DNA from: GCA-1730015 sp964583825
GTDB lineage: Bacteria > Pseudomonadota > Gammaproteobacteria > Granulosicoccales > Granulosicoccaceae
Length of the DNA: 64,000 nucleotides
Assembly: GCA_964583825.1 (NCBI GenBank)
Contig: CAZOXM010000009.1
Location: 1-64,000, forward strand
Direction of reading: 5' to 3'
Both the position numbers and the translations under genes were made by a program. The notes beneath the pieces were generated by a model, which was given only the letters and a program-made list of their open reading frames with translations, did not search any database and was not told where the DNA came from. Of this stretch, positions 17,214-25,866 are shown piece by piece. The first letter of the stretch is position 1, and each line of letters starts with the position of its first letter.

Positions 17214-17495
17214 ATGAATGAAAACCGTCCCGCCGTCCTGATATACGAGACCGGTCTTTGTGGCTTTTGCCGCGCGGCCAAAAAGCTGCTGGACGGTAAA
17301 GGGGTCGCCTACGACACCATTCGTGTGGATAAGGACGATGAGCAAAAACAGATAATGATGCAGCGCAGCGGGCGGCGAACGGTGCCACAGATCTTCATTG
17401 GCGACCATCACGTCGGTGGCTTTGATGACTTGCACGAACTCGAAAGCGATGGCGAGCTTGATGCATTACTTCGCCAAAATAGTGCAGACTCCTGA
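17214..17495 (+). CDS. grxC: Glutaredoxin 3 (GrxC-like)
   Basis: 93-residue glutaredoxin that reduces disulfides or glutathione mixed disulfides using glutathione. The active site is Cys16-Gly-Phe-Cys19, where the usual sequence is CPYC. The cis-proline motif TVPQIFI and the glutathione-binding HVGGFDDLHEL are intact, so the fold and GSH site are normal. I chose the ATG at 17214 because GGAG lies six bases upstream; a GTG at 17199 would add five residues without a ribosome-binding site. It is in an operon-like row with the rhodanese and secB genes. The CGFC site retains both cysteines and should be redox active, perhaps with an altered potential. Confidence 0.9.
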   Translation: MNENRPAVLIYETGLCGFCRAAKKLLDGKGVAYDTIRVDKDDEQKQIMMQRSGRRTVPQIFIGDHHVGGFDDLHELESDGELDALLRQNSADS

Positions 17496-17551
17496 AGTCC
17501 GATTGGCAGTCTGCCTGAACCAACTTTTCATCTTAAACAAGGGCGCCATTT

Positions 17552-18049
17552 ATGGCTGAAGAAACTGCTGCCGGTGAAGCCGGTAAACAACAGACGTACC
17601 GTGTGCAAAAGGTCTTCATTAAGGATCTTTCCTTCGAAACGCCACGATCCACAGAGATTTTTACCCAGCAGGCGCAGTGGAAGCCCGAGGTGAAGGTACA
17701 GCTCAATACAGAAAGTAAAAACATAAAAGACAATCTGTATGAGTGCACTCTGATGATTACGGTGACGGTTGAGCTCGAAGGCAAGCCCGCCTATCTTGCC
17801 GAAGTGCAGCAGTCCGGGCTGTTTTCGATCTCCGGATTCGGTGAGGGTGAGATGGGCCATCTGCTCGGCAGCTACACGCCAAGTGTGCTGTTTCCGTTTG
17901 CGCGGGAGGTCGTCTGTGACCTGGCGGTGAAAGGCGGGTTCCCTCAGCTGTTGCTCGATCCGATTAATTTCGATGCGTTGTATGCTCAGCACATGAGCGC
18001 CGGACAGTCAAAAGAGCAGAACGCGCCGGCGCCCGAGACGCAGCAGTAA
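17552..18049 (+). CDS. secB: Protein-export chaperone SecB
   Basis: 165-residue cytosolic chaperone that holds preproteins unfolded and delivers them to SecA. Conserved SecB features are FIKDLSFETPRSTEIF near the start, then YECTLMITVTVELEGKPAYLAEVQQSGLFSI and LLGSYTPSVLFPFAREVVCDLAVKGGFPQLLLDPINFDALYAQ. These cover the hydrophobic groove and the tetramer and SecA-binding surfaces. The C terminus is a short Gln/Glu/Ala-rich tail. It lies between grxC and gpsA, the usual gammaproteobacterial order. Confidence 0.97.
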   Translation: MAEETAAGEAGKQQTYRVQKVFIKDLSFETPRSTEIFTQQAQWKPEVKVQLNTESKNIKDNLYECTLMITVTVELEGKPAYLAEVQQSGLFSISGFGEGEMGHLLGSYTPSVLFPFAREVVCDLAVKGGFPQLLLDPINFDALYAQHMSAGQSKEQNAPAPETQQ

Positions 18050-18100
18050 CGTTTTTTACCGCACCATCGACGTGGGTCGTACCGGCCCGCCGTCATTGCA

Positions 18101-19117
18101 ATGACCCGGACTGATTCCGCCACACCCCGCTTCTGTGTACTTGGTGCCGGCAGCTGGGGTACCGCACTCGCGAGTCATCTGTCCGCCTGTGGTCATACAG
18201 TTACCTTGTGGGGGCGTTGTGCAGAAAGCATGGCGTGCATGCAGGCGAGTGGCTGTAACGAGCGATATCTGCCGGGTTACCCGCTGAATTCCTCGCTGCG
18301 GTTCTCCAGTGACCTTGAAAGTGCGTTAAAGCACAGCACCGAAGTGCTGGTGTCGGTGCCGAGCCACAGCTTTGCATCGATGATTGACTGCATCAATCGC
18401 TATGCGACTGCGGACTGCCGGGTAATGTGGGCATGCAAGGGGTTTGCGCCGGATTCTTATAAACTGCTGAGCGATGTCGTTGCAGTGCAGCGCCCGCAGC
18501 AGGAATGTGCCGTCGTGTCCGGGCCCTCGTTTGCCGCTGAACTGGTGCAGGGGCTTCCCACCGCGATTACCGTTGCCGCCAGTACGCAGCGCCATGCATT
18601 GCAGGTGTCGCAGTGGTTTCAAAGCGATTATTTTCGCGCCTACCCGACGGATGACATTCGCGGTGTTCAACTCGGCGGCGCACTGAAGAACATCTATGCG
18701 ATTGCCGCGGGTATTTCCGATGGCCTGGGTTTTGGCGCCAACGCCCGTGCCGCGCTGATTACACGAGGCCTGGCGGAGCTTATGCGGCTGGCTGACATGC
18801 TGGGCGCGCGCCGCGATACATTGATGGGGCTGTCCGGTATGGGTGATCTGATACTTACCTGCACCGATGATAAATCGCGCAATCGTCGCTTTGGGCTGGC
18901 CATTGCGCAGGGCTTGTCCGTCGATCAGGCATTGGATCAGATAGGCCAGTCGGTTGAAGGGGTCGCTGCTACCACTGCCGCCCGCAAGCTTGCCGGTGAC
19001 AACACAATCGAACTGCCGATCGTTGAGCAACTGCATTGCGTGCTGCAGGAGGGAAAGGCAGCCGGTGATGCAGTCAGCGCCCTGTTGTCGAGAGAAATAA
19101 AAACCGAGTTTCGCTGA
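18101..19117 (+). CDS. gpsA: Glycerol-3-phosphate dehydrogenase [NAD(P)+]
   Basis: 338-residue cytosolic enzyme reducing dihydroxyacetone phosphate to sn-glycerol-3-phosphate for phospholipid synthesis. The N-terminal dinucleotide loop is VLGAGSWGTALASHLS (GxGxxG). WACKGFAPDS, SGPSFAAELVQGLPTAITVA and the catalytic-lysine region LGGALKNIYAIAAGISDGLGFGANARAALITRGLAEL are all present, followed by GLSGMGDLILTCTDDKSRNRRFG. Length is normal. It follows secB by 51 bases and converges with trmL, leaving only eight bases between stops. Confidence 0.97.
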   Translation: MTRTDSATPRFCVLGAGSWGTALASHLSACGHTVTLWGRCAESMACMQASGCNERYLPGYPLNSSLRFSSDLESALKHSTEVLVSVPSHSFASMIDCINRYATADCRVMWACKGFAPDSYKLLSDVVAVQRPQQECAVVSGPSFAAELVQGLPTAITVAASTQRHALQVSQWFQSDYFRAYPTDDIRGVQLGGALKNIYAIAAGISDGLGFGANARAALITRGLAELMRLADMLGARRDTLMGLSGMGDLILTCTDDKSRNRRFGLAIAQGLSVDQALDQIGQSVEGVAATTAARKLAGDNTIELPIVEQLHCVLQEGKAAGDAVSALLSREIKTEFR

Positions 19118-19125
19118 GCGCCTTT

Positions 19126-19596
19126 TCAGGGCCGCTGGCTGCTACTCCCAAAGCCGTTCTGCCGCCAGGCTTCGTAACCTGCGACAGCGACTACGTTGGA
19201 CAGGTTGAGACTGCGGCTGTTTGCCTGCATGGGCAGCACCACTTTGTGTTCTTCCTTAAAGGACTGCAGCACCCGTGATGGCAGACCGCGCGTTTCCGGT
19301 CCGAACAGCAGACTGTCCCCGGGCTGGTAGTGAATACGGTCGAAGCGAGTGGCCCCTTTGGTGGTAAACGCGTAGACGGATTGCGGTCGATCCGCCAGAT
19401 AATCATCCAGCGACGGCCAGCGCACCACGGAGGTGAGATCCCGATAATCCAGCCCCGCGCGGCGCAGCTGTTTTTCTGCCAGACTGAATCCCAGTGGCTC
19501 TATCAGGTGCAGCGCAAAGCCGGTATTTGCACAAAGTCGGATGATATTGCCGGTATTAGGTGGAATTTCCGGTTCAAACAGGACAATATTAAACAT
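19126..19596 (-). CDS. trmL: tRNA (cytidine/uridine-2'-O-)-methyltransferase TrmL
   Basis: 156-residue SPOUT methyltransferase that 2'-O-methylates the wobble base of tRNA-Leu isoacceptors with S-adenosylmethionine. Motifs are FEPEIPPNTGNIIRLCANTG at the N terminus, LLFGPETRGLP in the middle, and the knot region VVLPMQANSRSLNLSNVVAVAGYEAWRQ at the end. The Arg and Asn residues expected for catalysis and cofactor binding are in these motifs. Length is that of E. coli TrmL. It is monocistronic. Confidence 0.95.
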   Translation of the reverse strand: MFNIVLFEPEIPPNTGNIIRLCANTGFALHLIEPLGFSLAEKQLRRAGLDYRDLTSVVRWPSLDDYLADRPQSVYAFTTKGATRFDRIHYQPGDSLLFGPETRGLPSRVLQSFKEEHKVVLPMQANSRSLNLSNVVAVAGYEAWRQNGFGSSSQRP

Positions 19597-19678
19597 AGAA
19601 GTGATGTCTGGTACGTGAATTGCGGCGCTGGACCAATGCGTAAGTGGTATGGAAGTAACGGTAGTTAAGAGGTGAGAA

Positions 19679-21382
19679 GTGGTGGTATCTGTTATTCCCG
19701 GTCGTTTAATTTATTTACTGGTGTTGCCGGGCGCCGTGTTGTTGTCGGGATGTTACGCTAAAAACCAACCGGCAGTCCCCGCCGTCACACCGTCCGAGGT
19801 GTTTGACGAACCGCCAGCAGTGCCAACACCCGCAGTCGATTCCGCTCCGATTCCCGAACTGTCCCCGGCGTCTGCCTGGCTGACGCGTGATGCCGTCGCG
19901 CGACCGACTGTTGAGCGCCGCATCCGCGCCCCGGACGACGCGCTATACACGGTAGCGGTTAAACAGCTGCCGGTGAACGAAGTGTTGTTTGCGCTGGCAC
20001 AGGACACGTCGCTGGACCTTGAAATCATCGGTGACATCAACGGCGATATCACGCTTAATGCGGTGCGTCAGCCGCTTGAAAAGATACTGGATAAAATTGC
20101 CGCGCAGGTGCCACTGCGCCATTCGGTGCGCGACGGTGCGATAGTGATTGAGGCGGATCTGCCGTTTATTCGCACCTATCGGGTCGATTACCTGAATATT
20201 GCACGCACCACTGAAACCAGTGTTGAACTGGCTACACAGGTAGGCAGTATTCGCAACGAAGCCGGCGGTGATGCGTCTTCCCGATCATCCAACGGCTCGC
20301 AAATGCGCATCGAAAACAGCTCCGAGAATCGTTTCTGGGAAGCATTGGCCGGCAGTATCGCAGGCATTATAGGATCTGCGGATGAAAGCGGCAGTGAGTC
20401 ATTGTTCGTTAACCCGGAGGCCGGTCTGATTACCGTTCGCGCCGACAGTCGACAACACGCCATTATCGATGAACTGATTGCAGGCACGGTTAGCAGCGCA
20501 CGGCGCCAGGTGCTGATCGAAGCGACTGTGGTTGAGGTGACCCTGAACAACAACTATGAATCGGGCGTCGACTGGTCGTTGCTCGATAATAACGGCGGTG
20601 AAGCACTGGAGTACGCACAGGTACTTGCGGGGCTGCCCGGTGCCGCCAGTGCGGCCGCTACGCCCGACGCACTGCTGACCTATCGCAACAGCGGCAGGTA
20701 TGGCGATGTCACCGCGACATTAAGACTGCTGCAACAGTTTGGTGATGTGCAGGTGCTTTCGAGCCCCAAGATCATCGCCATGAATAACCAGCCTGCGGTG
20801 TTGAAGGTGGTCGACAACCGGGTGTACTTTACGTTCCAGGTTAATCAGCAGCAGCGTGAAAACGGTGAGGTGCAAACCCTGATCGACAGTACCGTGCATT
20901 CGGTGCCTGTGGGCCTCGTGATGCACGTGACTGCGTTTGTCTCCGAGGACGACGAGGTGGTGCTGAATGTGCGACCGACTATTTCGCGTATCCTTAACTT
21001 TGCTGAAGATCCGGGCCCGGCGCTGGCCGGCCAGTCGCAGATCAGGAACCTGATCCCTGAAATACAGGTACGTGAAATGGAGTCAATGTTGCGAGTCAGC
21101 AGCGGACAGGTCGCAATCATCGGTGGGCTAATGCAAAATAGAGCCGACAGCCGTACTGCCGGCCTGCCCGGAATTTCACGTGTGCCGTTGCTGGGCAAGC
21201 TGTTTTCGCGCGATACCGACACGCTGGAAAAAACCGAGCTTCTGGTGTTTCTGCGTCCGACCGTTATTCATGAAAAAGAGTTACGACATCACACACAGCA
21301 ACTGCGGCGTTTTATGCCGGTATCAGAAGGCAACCTGCTGCAGTCCGGACTCAATGTTGCCCCTGGAAGGCCACTCAGGTAA
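19679..21382 (+). CDS. mshL: MshL-like secretin lipoprotein (type IV pilus/MSHA type)
   Basis: 567-residue outer-membrane secretin. The signal peptide ends with a lipobox (LLSGC, Cys25), fitting pilotin-independent outer-membrane targeting. A Pro-rich stretch is followed by an STN/N0-like domain (AVKQLPVNEVLFALAQDTSLDLEI; GDITLNAVRQPLEKILDKIA). The N1-type domain contains the MshL-typical Ser/Asn-rich insert near SSNGSQMRIENSSENRFWEAL. The secretin core has VLSSPKIIAMNNQPAVLKV, VGLVMHVTAFVSEDDEVVLNVRPT and GLMQNRADSRTAGLPGISRVPLLGKLFSRD. MshL forms the pore for MSHA-type pili. Start is GTG at 19679 or 19682 after GAGGTGA. The only other Msh-like partner beside it is the downstream TPR gene. 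Confidence 0.88.
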   Translation: MVVSVIPGRLIYLLVLPGAVLLSGCYAKNQPAVPAVTPSEVFDEPPAVPTPAVDSAPIPELSPASAWLTRDAVARPTVERRIRAPDDALYTVAVKQLPVNEVLFALAQDTSLDLEIIGDINGDITLNAVRQPLEKILDKIAAQVPLRHSVRDGAIVIEADLPFIRTYRVDYLNIARTTETSVELATQVGSIRNEAGGDASSRSSNGSQMRIENSSENRFWEALAGSIAGIIGSADESGSESLFVNPEAGLITVRADSRQHAIIDELIAGTVSSARRQVLIEATVVEVTLNNNYESGVDWSLLDNNGGEALEYAQVLAGLPGAASAAATPDALLTYRNSGRYGDVTATLRLLQQFGDVQVLSSPKIIAMNNQPAVLKVVDNRVYFTFQVNQQQRENGEVQTLIDSTVHSVPVGLVMHVTAFVSEDDEVVLNVRPTISRILNFAEDPGPALAGQSQIRNLIPEIQVREMESMLRVSSGQVAIIGGLMQNRADSRTAGLPGISRVPLLGKLFSRDTDTLEKTELLVFLRPTVIHEKELRHHTQQLRRFMPVSEGNLLQSGLNVAPGRPLR

Positions 21383-21425
21383 TGTTTAATTTACCACTGA
21401 TGTTTATTGCAATTACCACGCTACG

Positions 21426-22790
21426 ATGAGCAACAAAGCGGTACAGCAAACCGGGATACCGTTTGTCGATGTCGACAACCTGCCCGATTCAGCGGTCGGA
21501 CAACCACCGTCTGGCGAGGAAGCACCGGTGGCAGGCGGACCGTTCGTCGAATCAAATCCCGATACCGTGTCGCCACTGACGGTTGGGCTGGATTCTATTT
21601 TCTATATTATCTGTGCGCTTGCAGGGCTTGGGCTGGTCGGTAGTTTATACGCACTTATCTCCCACAATAATGCCTACTTCGATCGCGAGTTCGAGCAACT
21701 GCAACGCGAAACCGCTGCGCTAAATGCACGGCTTGAGCAGGTCAGCGAGCGTGATACGACGTTGCAACCGGCACCGGAGGTCGCTGCACCGGTCACCGCT
21801 GTGGTGACACAGCCCGTGGTGATTGCTGAAGAAGTTAACACTGAACCTGAAGCCGACACTTTGTCGGAAACTACTGCGCGTGTGCCAGACAACTCACCCG
21901 ACATCGTGGTTGATTCTGTCGCGCCGATGCGTGTGCCGCCAAGGCCGGTTGTATCCACCGATGCGTCAGTGGAGATTGACGCGCTGCGAGCAGAGTTAAA
22001 CAAGCTGCGTTCAGTCGTTGATGCACAGGAAGATCAGATACAGCAGCTGCTGCGACAGGACCGCGAAGTGACGGCCACACCGGTACAGGAAAGTGCGACC
22101 GTACAGTGGCTGGAGACTGACGATATGTCGACGGACACAGCATCGTCGACAATGCCCGAAAGGGCACAAGCGCAGACCAGCATGGACCCTGTGACGTTTG
22201 CAGAAGCGGAACCGCAAATCTCCGACAGTGGTATGAGTGACGCGTACCAGGCGTATCAGCGACAGGACTACGAAACGGCGCTGCGCATTTATCAGAGCGT
22301 CGTGCAGTTTGACCCGTATCACCGCGATGCCAGTCTCGGTGCTGCTGCAAGTGCTTATCGGTTGGCGGACTATGTTCTTGCCGAACAGTTGTATCGACAT
22401 TTGCTTTCACTCGACGCGCTCGATGGCGCTGCGTTCGCCGGACTGTTAAATCTGGTTCAGCAAAATCCGCAGCGTGGCATCATTGAACTGGAGTTACAGC
22501 AGCATGCTGAACAGCATGGCAGACCATCGCCGCTGATCATGCTGCTTGGCAATCACTTTGCCCGCCTTGGGCGCTGGCGCGATGCAGAGGTGGCATTTTC
22601 GCAGGCGTTGCAGGAGCGGAGCGATGATCCGGATCTGGTGTTTAACTACGCGGTGGTGCTGGATAATCTCGGTCAGCGTCAGCGTGCCGCGAGTTATTAT
22701 CAGGCAGCCGTAGAGGCAAGTACCACCAGCGCTCACTCGTTCGATCTTGAAGGTGCAAAAAAACGACTACAATCGTTGTTGTCCGGCTAG
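21426..22790 (+). CDS. Membrane TPR protein, MshN-like
   Basis: 454-residue protein with a short cytoplasmic N terminus, one membrane segment (about residues 57-76, IFYIICALAGLGLVGSLYAL), a coiled-coil and Pro/Thr/Val-rich linker, then C-terminal tetratricopeptide repeats. TPR units are visible at AYQAYQRQDYETALRIYQSVVQFDPYH, ASAYRLADYVLAEQLYRHLLSLDAL, HFARLGRWRDAEVAFSQALQERSDD and YAVVLDNLGQRQRAASYYQAAVEA. It starts 43 bases after the MshL-like gene. A TPR protein (MshN) follows mshL and mshM in MSHA clusters, which suggests a pilus assembly role. The AAA protein MshM that usually lies between them is missing. Confidence 0.75.
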   Translation: MSNKAVQQTGIPFVDVDNLPDSAVGQPPSGEEAPVAGGPFVESNPDTVSPLTVGLDSIFYIICALAGLGLVGSLYALISHNNAYFDREFEQLQRETAALNARLEQVSERDTTLQPAPEVAAPVTAVVTQPVVIAEEVNTEPEADTLSETTARVPDNSPDIVVDSVAPMRVPPRPVVSTDASVEIDALRAELNKLRSVVDAQEDQIQQLLRQDREVTATPVQESATVQWLETDDMSTDTASSTMPERAQAQTSMDPVTFAEAEPQISDSGMSDAYQAYQRQDYETALRIYQSVVQFDPYHRDASLGAAASAYRLADYVLAEQLYRHLLSLDALDGAAFAGLLNLVQQNPQRGIIELELQQHAEQHGRPSPLIMLLGNHFARLGRWRDAEVAFSQALQERSDDPDLVFNYAVVLDNLGQRQRAASYYQAAVEASTTSAHSFDLEGAKKRLQSLLSG

Positions 22791-22950
22791 CGGGACGTGC
22801 GGAAAATTTGTCGCCGAACTTTCCAGACACCGCGCCCGGACTGTCATCGTCGTGACTCGGTGTGCGGCTGACTCACGACGGTTGGTGATGCGTCAGTCGC
22901 GCCGGCGCCTGATCAGCCAGGCGGCGTAAATATTGCTCTAGCCACCCTCT

Positions 22951-22959
22951 GTTATATAC
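22951..22959 (+). promoter_or_regulatory. Candidate extended -10 promoter of the kps locus
   Basis: TGTTATATA matches an extended -10 (TGnTATAAT) in five of six core positions. It would start transcription near 22966, about 29 bases before the first possible kpsF start codon. No strong -35 is present, which extended -10 promoters do not require. Confidence 0.4.
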
Positions 22960-22994
22960 CGGCCCGTCAGTGGCCGGAACCTTCTGACATTTGA

Positions 22995-24014
22995 TTGACG
23001 GGGACAGAGTTGGGCGAAGTGACATCCATTTGGGATTCGAAAAAGCCACGGGCCGAGCAGAGCTCGATGGTGGAGATTGGTCGAGAGTCGATATTATCCC
23101 AGTCTGCGGCACTTGCCAGCATCGCCGGCGGCCTGGGCGACTCCTTTGACGATGCCATCAAGCTGATTGTTTCCTGTACCGGGCGGGTTATTGTCATCGG
23201 CATTGGTAAATCCGGTATTGTGGGTCAGAAAATTGCCGCCACACTGGCATCCACCGGTACTCCCTCATTTTATATTCACCCGGCTGAAGCGATCCACGGC
23301 GATCTGGGCATGATCACACCTCAGGATGTGGTCATGTTGATTTCAAACTCCGGTGGCACTGAAGAAGTCGTGAAGTTGCTGCCATCCATCAAGTACTTCG
23401 GCAACAAGATCATTGGATTGGTCGGACGTGAAGGCTCCAGTATCGGTAAATCCGCAGATGTCACTCTGGTGCTGCCGGTGGAGAGAGAAGTCTGTCCGCA
23501 TAATCTGGCGCCCACTACCTCAACTCTGGTGACGATGGCCGTTGGGGATGCTATCGCGGTAGCCCTTATGCGTGCAAAGAATTTTGAACCGGCTGACTTT
23601 GCCCACTTTCATCCGGGGGGCATGCTCGGTAAGAGTCTGCACTCGCGGGTACGGGATGTGATGCGATCATCTGATCTGCCATTGTGTGATCCGGATGACG
23701 ATATATCGACTGCCGTTATGGTGATGACCTCCACCCGCCTCGGTCTGGTGATTGTTCACCGTGATGAGCAAGTAGTCGGCATCTTCACCGATGGAGACCT
23801 GCGTCGGGCGATGCTCGATCAGGGCGAGGTGCTGTCATCCACGGTGAGCGAATACATGTCTGAAAATCCGGTGTGTGTATCTGCCGACGACCTGATCAAG
23901 GATGCAGAAATACTGATGCGGGAACACAAGGTACGTGCACTGGTGGTGGTATCTTCCAGAGACCAGGAAGCACAGAAAATCTGTGGTGTGCTTGAAATCT
24001 TTGGCGGCGACTGA
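22995..24014 (+). CDS. kpsF: Arabinose-5-phosphate isomerase, KpsF/KdsD family
   Basis: Converts ribulose-5-phosphate to arabinose-5-phosphate, the precursor of Kdo used in lipopolysaccharide and in the capsule linker made by KpsC/S. An SIS domain (about residues 25-200) contains VIGIGKSGIVGQKIAATLASTGTPSF, HPAEAIHGDLGM, ISNSGGTEEVVKLLP and the family mark VCPHNLAPTTSTL. Two CBS domains follow (RDVMRSSDLPL...GIFTDGDLRRAML; EYMSENPVCVS...). The start is uncertain: TTG at 22995, TTG at 23010 (better ribosome-binding sequence GGGGA), GTG at 23019, or ATG at 23067, which looks too short. It heads the capsule locus, so it is more likely the capsule-associated KpsF than a housekeeping KdsD. The stop overlaps the next gene (TGATG). 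Confidence 0.92.
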   Translation: MTGTELGEVTSIWDSKKPRAEQSSMVEIGRESILSQSAALASIAGGLGDSFDDAIKLIVSCTGRVIVIGIGKSGIVGQKIAATLASTGTPSFYIHPAEAIHGDLGMITPQDVVMLISNSGGTEEVVKLLPSIKYFGNKIIGLVGREGSSIGKSADVTLVLPVEREVCPHNLAPTTSTLVTMAVGDAIAVALMRAKNFEPADFAHFHPGGMLGKSLHSRVRDVMRSSDLPLCDPDDDISTAVMVMTSTRLGLVIVHRDEQVVGIFTDGDLRRAMLDQGEVLSSTVSEYMSENPVCVSADDLIKDAEILMREHKVRALVVVSSRDQEAQKICGVLEIFGGD

Positions 24015-24376
24015 TGAACAGGATAACCCGGGTTGCTGTATATCTACTGATTCCGATACTGGCCGCCTGTACGCGTATGCCGGTGGAGTATTCATCGCCT
24101 GTCGCGGCGGAACGCGCTTCAGTGTTCAGTACCAGTGATCGGGCCTTGCTGTCATTGATTGCGGAATCACGGGTGGGTGCGGTTTCAACGCATGTCGATC
24201 CGGCTTCCGGCCTCGCCAGCACGGTACGCATCACGTCTGAATATTTTTCGGCTAATGGCCGCAGTTGCCGCCGTTTTACACAACATCTCTCGAATGCTGC
24301 ACGCCCTGAAGACAGGCTCGCCTGCAGAACTCGCGAGGGCTGGCAGGAAATACCGATCGCCAGCATCGTCGAGTAA
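24014..24376 (+). CDS. Small lipoprotein in the capsule operon
   Basis: 120-residue predicted lipoprotein: MNRITRVAVYLLIPILAAC has a lipobox (LAAC, Cys19). The mature part has a central Ser/Thr-rich region and a C-terminal motif SCRRFTQH...RLACRTREGWQEIPIASI with two cysteines that could form a disulfide. This ending resembles surface-antigen-like or DVU3141-like proteins, which I cannot confirm by eye. It overlaps the kpsF stop by one base and lies 12 bases before kpsM, so it is co-transcribed with the export genes. It may be an outer-membrane accessory of capsule export; the function is unknown. Confidence 0.7.
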   Translation: MNRITRVAVYLLIPILAACTRMPVEYSSPVAAERASVFSTSDRALLSLIAESRVGAVSTHVDPASGLASTVRITSEYFSANGRSCRRFTQHLSNAARPEDRLACRTREGWQEIPIASIVE

Positions 24377-24388
24377 AGACGGCAATTA

Positions 24389-25192
24389 GTGGTGTCCGGT
24401 CAGACATTTAAACCAACCGCGCCTGACAGTGCATTTACAGTGCAGTGCCGTGTTGTGTATGCACTCATGCTGCGGGACGTCAAAAGTCGTTTCGGCGGAC
24501 GACGTCTGGGGTTTGTCTGGGCCTTACTCGAGCCGTGTTTTTTTATTGGACTGTTTGTCGCGATCTTCTATTTGATCGGGCGAACCAGCCAGTCAGGGCT
24601 TCCATTACCACTGTTTTTCGTGACGGGATTTACACCGTTTCTGATGTTTAGAAATATCTACATGACTATCTCTGATGAGACGAAAGGCGACAGTCCGATG
24701 CTGATGTTTCCGCAGGTGACCCGCATAGATCTGATTGTGGCAAAAGTCATTGTCAATGTACTGCTCTCGATAACGGTTCTGATCCTATTGTTGAGCGGAT
24801 GCTATCTGATGGGATTCACTTTTCGCCTCGATAACCCACTGGGTGTACTGCGCGCCATGTCGCTGCTGGTGTTAATGGGCCTGGGCCTGGGGCTTGTGAT
24901 CGGTTCACTTGTCATTCGCTATGAGTTTATTTCCTCGATCACACAGGCTTTATTCGGACGACCTTTGCTGTTGACCTCCGGTTTGTTTTTCACTGCCGAG
25001 ATGTTACCGCCCAAGGCGCGTGAATATCTGCTCTACAATCCTTTGCTGCATTTAATTGAATCCCTGCGCAGTGAAATGTTTGAAGGGTTCGGCAGCCGCT
25101 ATGTGGATCTGCCCTATGCGACGAATTTTGCGATTGTGCTGGTCGGTTTCGGGTTCATGATGTTGATGTTTTTCGACCGGCAGCGCAGGTAA
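24389..25192 (+). CDS. kpsM: Capsule polysaccharide ABC transporter permease KpsM
   Basis: 267-residue inner-membrane permease of the ABC-2 type that carries lipid-linked capsule polymer across the membrane with KpsT. The N-terminal amphipathic MLRDVKSRFGGRRLGFVWALLEP is the KpsM signature before TM1. Six hydrophobic segments follow (FIGLFVAIFYLIG, LFFVTGFTPFLMFRNIY, VIVNVLLSITVLILLLSGC, LLVLMGLGLGLVIGSLVI, GRPLLLTSGLFFTAEMLP, NFAIVLVGFGFMMLMFF), including the conserved LYNPLLHLIESLR loop. It starts with GTG at 24389 or 24392. The gene is 12 bases after the lipoprotein and 5 bases before kpsT. Confidence 0.95.
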   Translation: MVSGQTFKPTAPDSAFTVQCRVVYALMLRDVKSRFGGRRLGFVWALLEPCFFIGLFVAIFYLIGRTSQSGLPLPLFFVTGFTPFLMFRNIYMTISDETKGDSPMLMFPQVTRIDLIVAKVIVNVLLSITVLILLLSGCYLMGFTFRLDNPLGVLRAMSLLVLMGLGLGLVIGSLVIRYEFISSITQALFGRPLLLTSGLFFTAEMLPPKAREYLLYNPLLHLIESLRSEMFEGFGSRYVDLPYATNFAIVLVGFGFMMLMFFDRQRR

Positions 25193-25197
25193 TCCAT

Positions 25198-25866
25198 ATG
25201 ATTGCGCTTGAGCGGGTGACGAAATCCTATGGTCTGGGCCATCAACAGCATAAGGTGCTTGACGATATCACCTTTACTTTTCCCTATCGTCGCAGTGTCG
25301 GCATACTCGGCGCCAACGGCGCTGGTAAAAGCACACTGATCAAGATCATCGGGGGCGCGGAAAAGCCCGACAAAGGCCGCGTAATACGCGCCAGCCGTTT
25401 GTCATGGCCGATGGGATACTCCGGTGGCTTTCAGCGCACGCTGACTGCCCGTGAAAACGCACGGTTTGTGGCCAGAATTTACGGCGCTGATTTCAGACAG
25501 GTTGAAAAGACCGCCGAGGGTTTTGCCGAGCTTGGTAAGTATTTTGATCGTCCACTGGAAACCTACTCGGCGGGTATGCGATCGCGTTTTGCGATGGCGG
25601 TGAGCTATGCGCTCGATTTCGACTACTATTTGGTGGACGAAGCGCTTGAGACCGGTGATGCGAGGCTTAAGGAAAAATTCCGACAGGTGTTTAAGGAGCG
25701 CAGGCTGACATCGTCGGTAATTTTGGTATCGCATAACGAGCAGACCATTCGCCGCAACTGCGATGTAGCGGCTGTGCTGTTCGACGGGAAACTACACTAT
25801 TTTGAAAATCTGGATGATGCGTTCTTAATGTATCGGAAAATAATACTGCGTGAGGATGCGGCATGA
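25198..25866 (+). CDS. kpsT: Capsule polysaccharide ABC transporter ATPase KpsT
   Basis: 222-residue cytoplasmic ATPase powering KpsM. Walker A is GANGAGKST at residues 38-46, the ABC signature is YSAGMRSRFAMAVSYAL, and Walker B is DYYLVDEALETGD, with the switch His in VSHNEQTIRRNCD. It belongs to the polysaccharide exporter group with the characteristic SAGM signature and no C-terminal carbohydrate-binding extension, as in group 2 capsules. The end overlaps kpsE by four bases (ATGA), implying coupled translation. Confidence 0.96.
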   Translation: MIALERVTKSYGLGHQQHKVLDDITFTFPYRRSVGILGANGAGKSTLIKIIGGAEKPDKGRVIRASRLSWPMGYSGGFQRTLTARENARFVARIYGADFRQVEKTAEGFAELGKYFDRPLETYSAGMRSRFAMAVSYALDFDYYLVDEALETGDARLKEKFRQVFKERRLTSSVILVSHNEQTIRRNCDVAAVLFDGKLHYFENLDDAFLMYRKIILREDAA

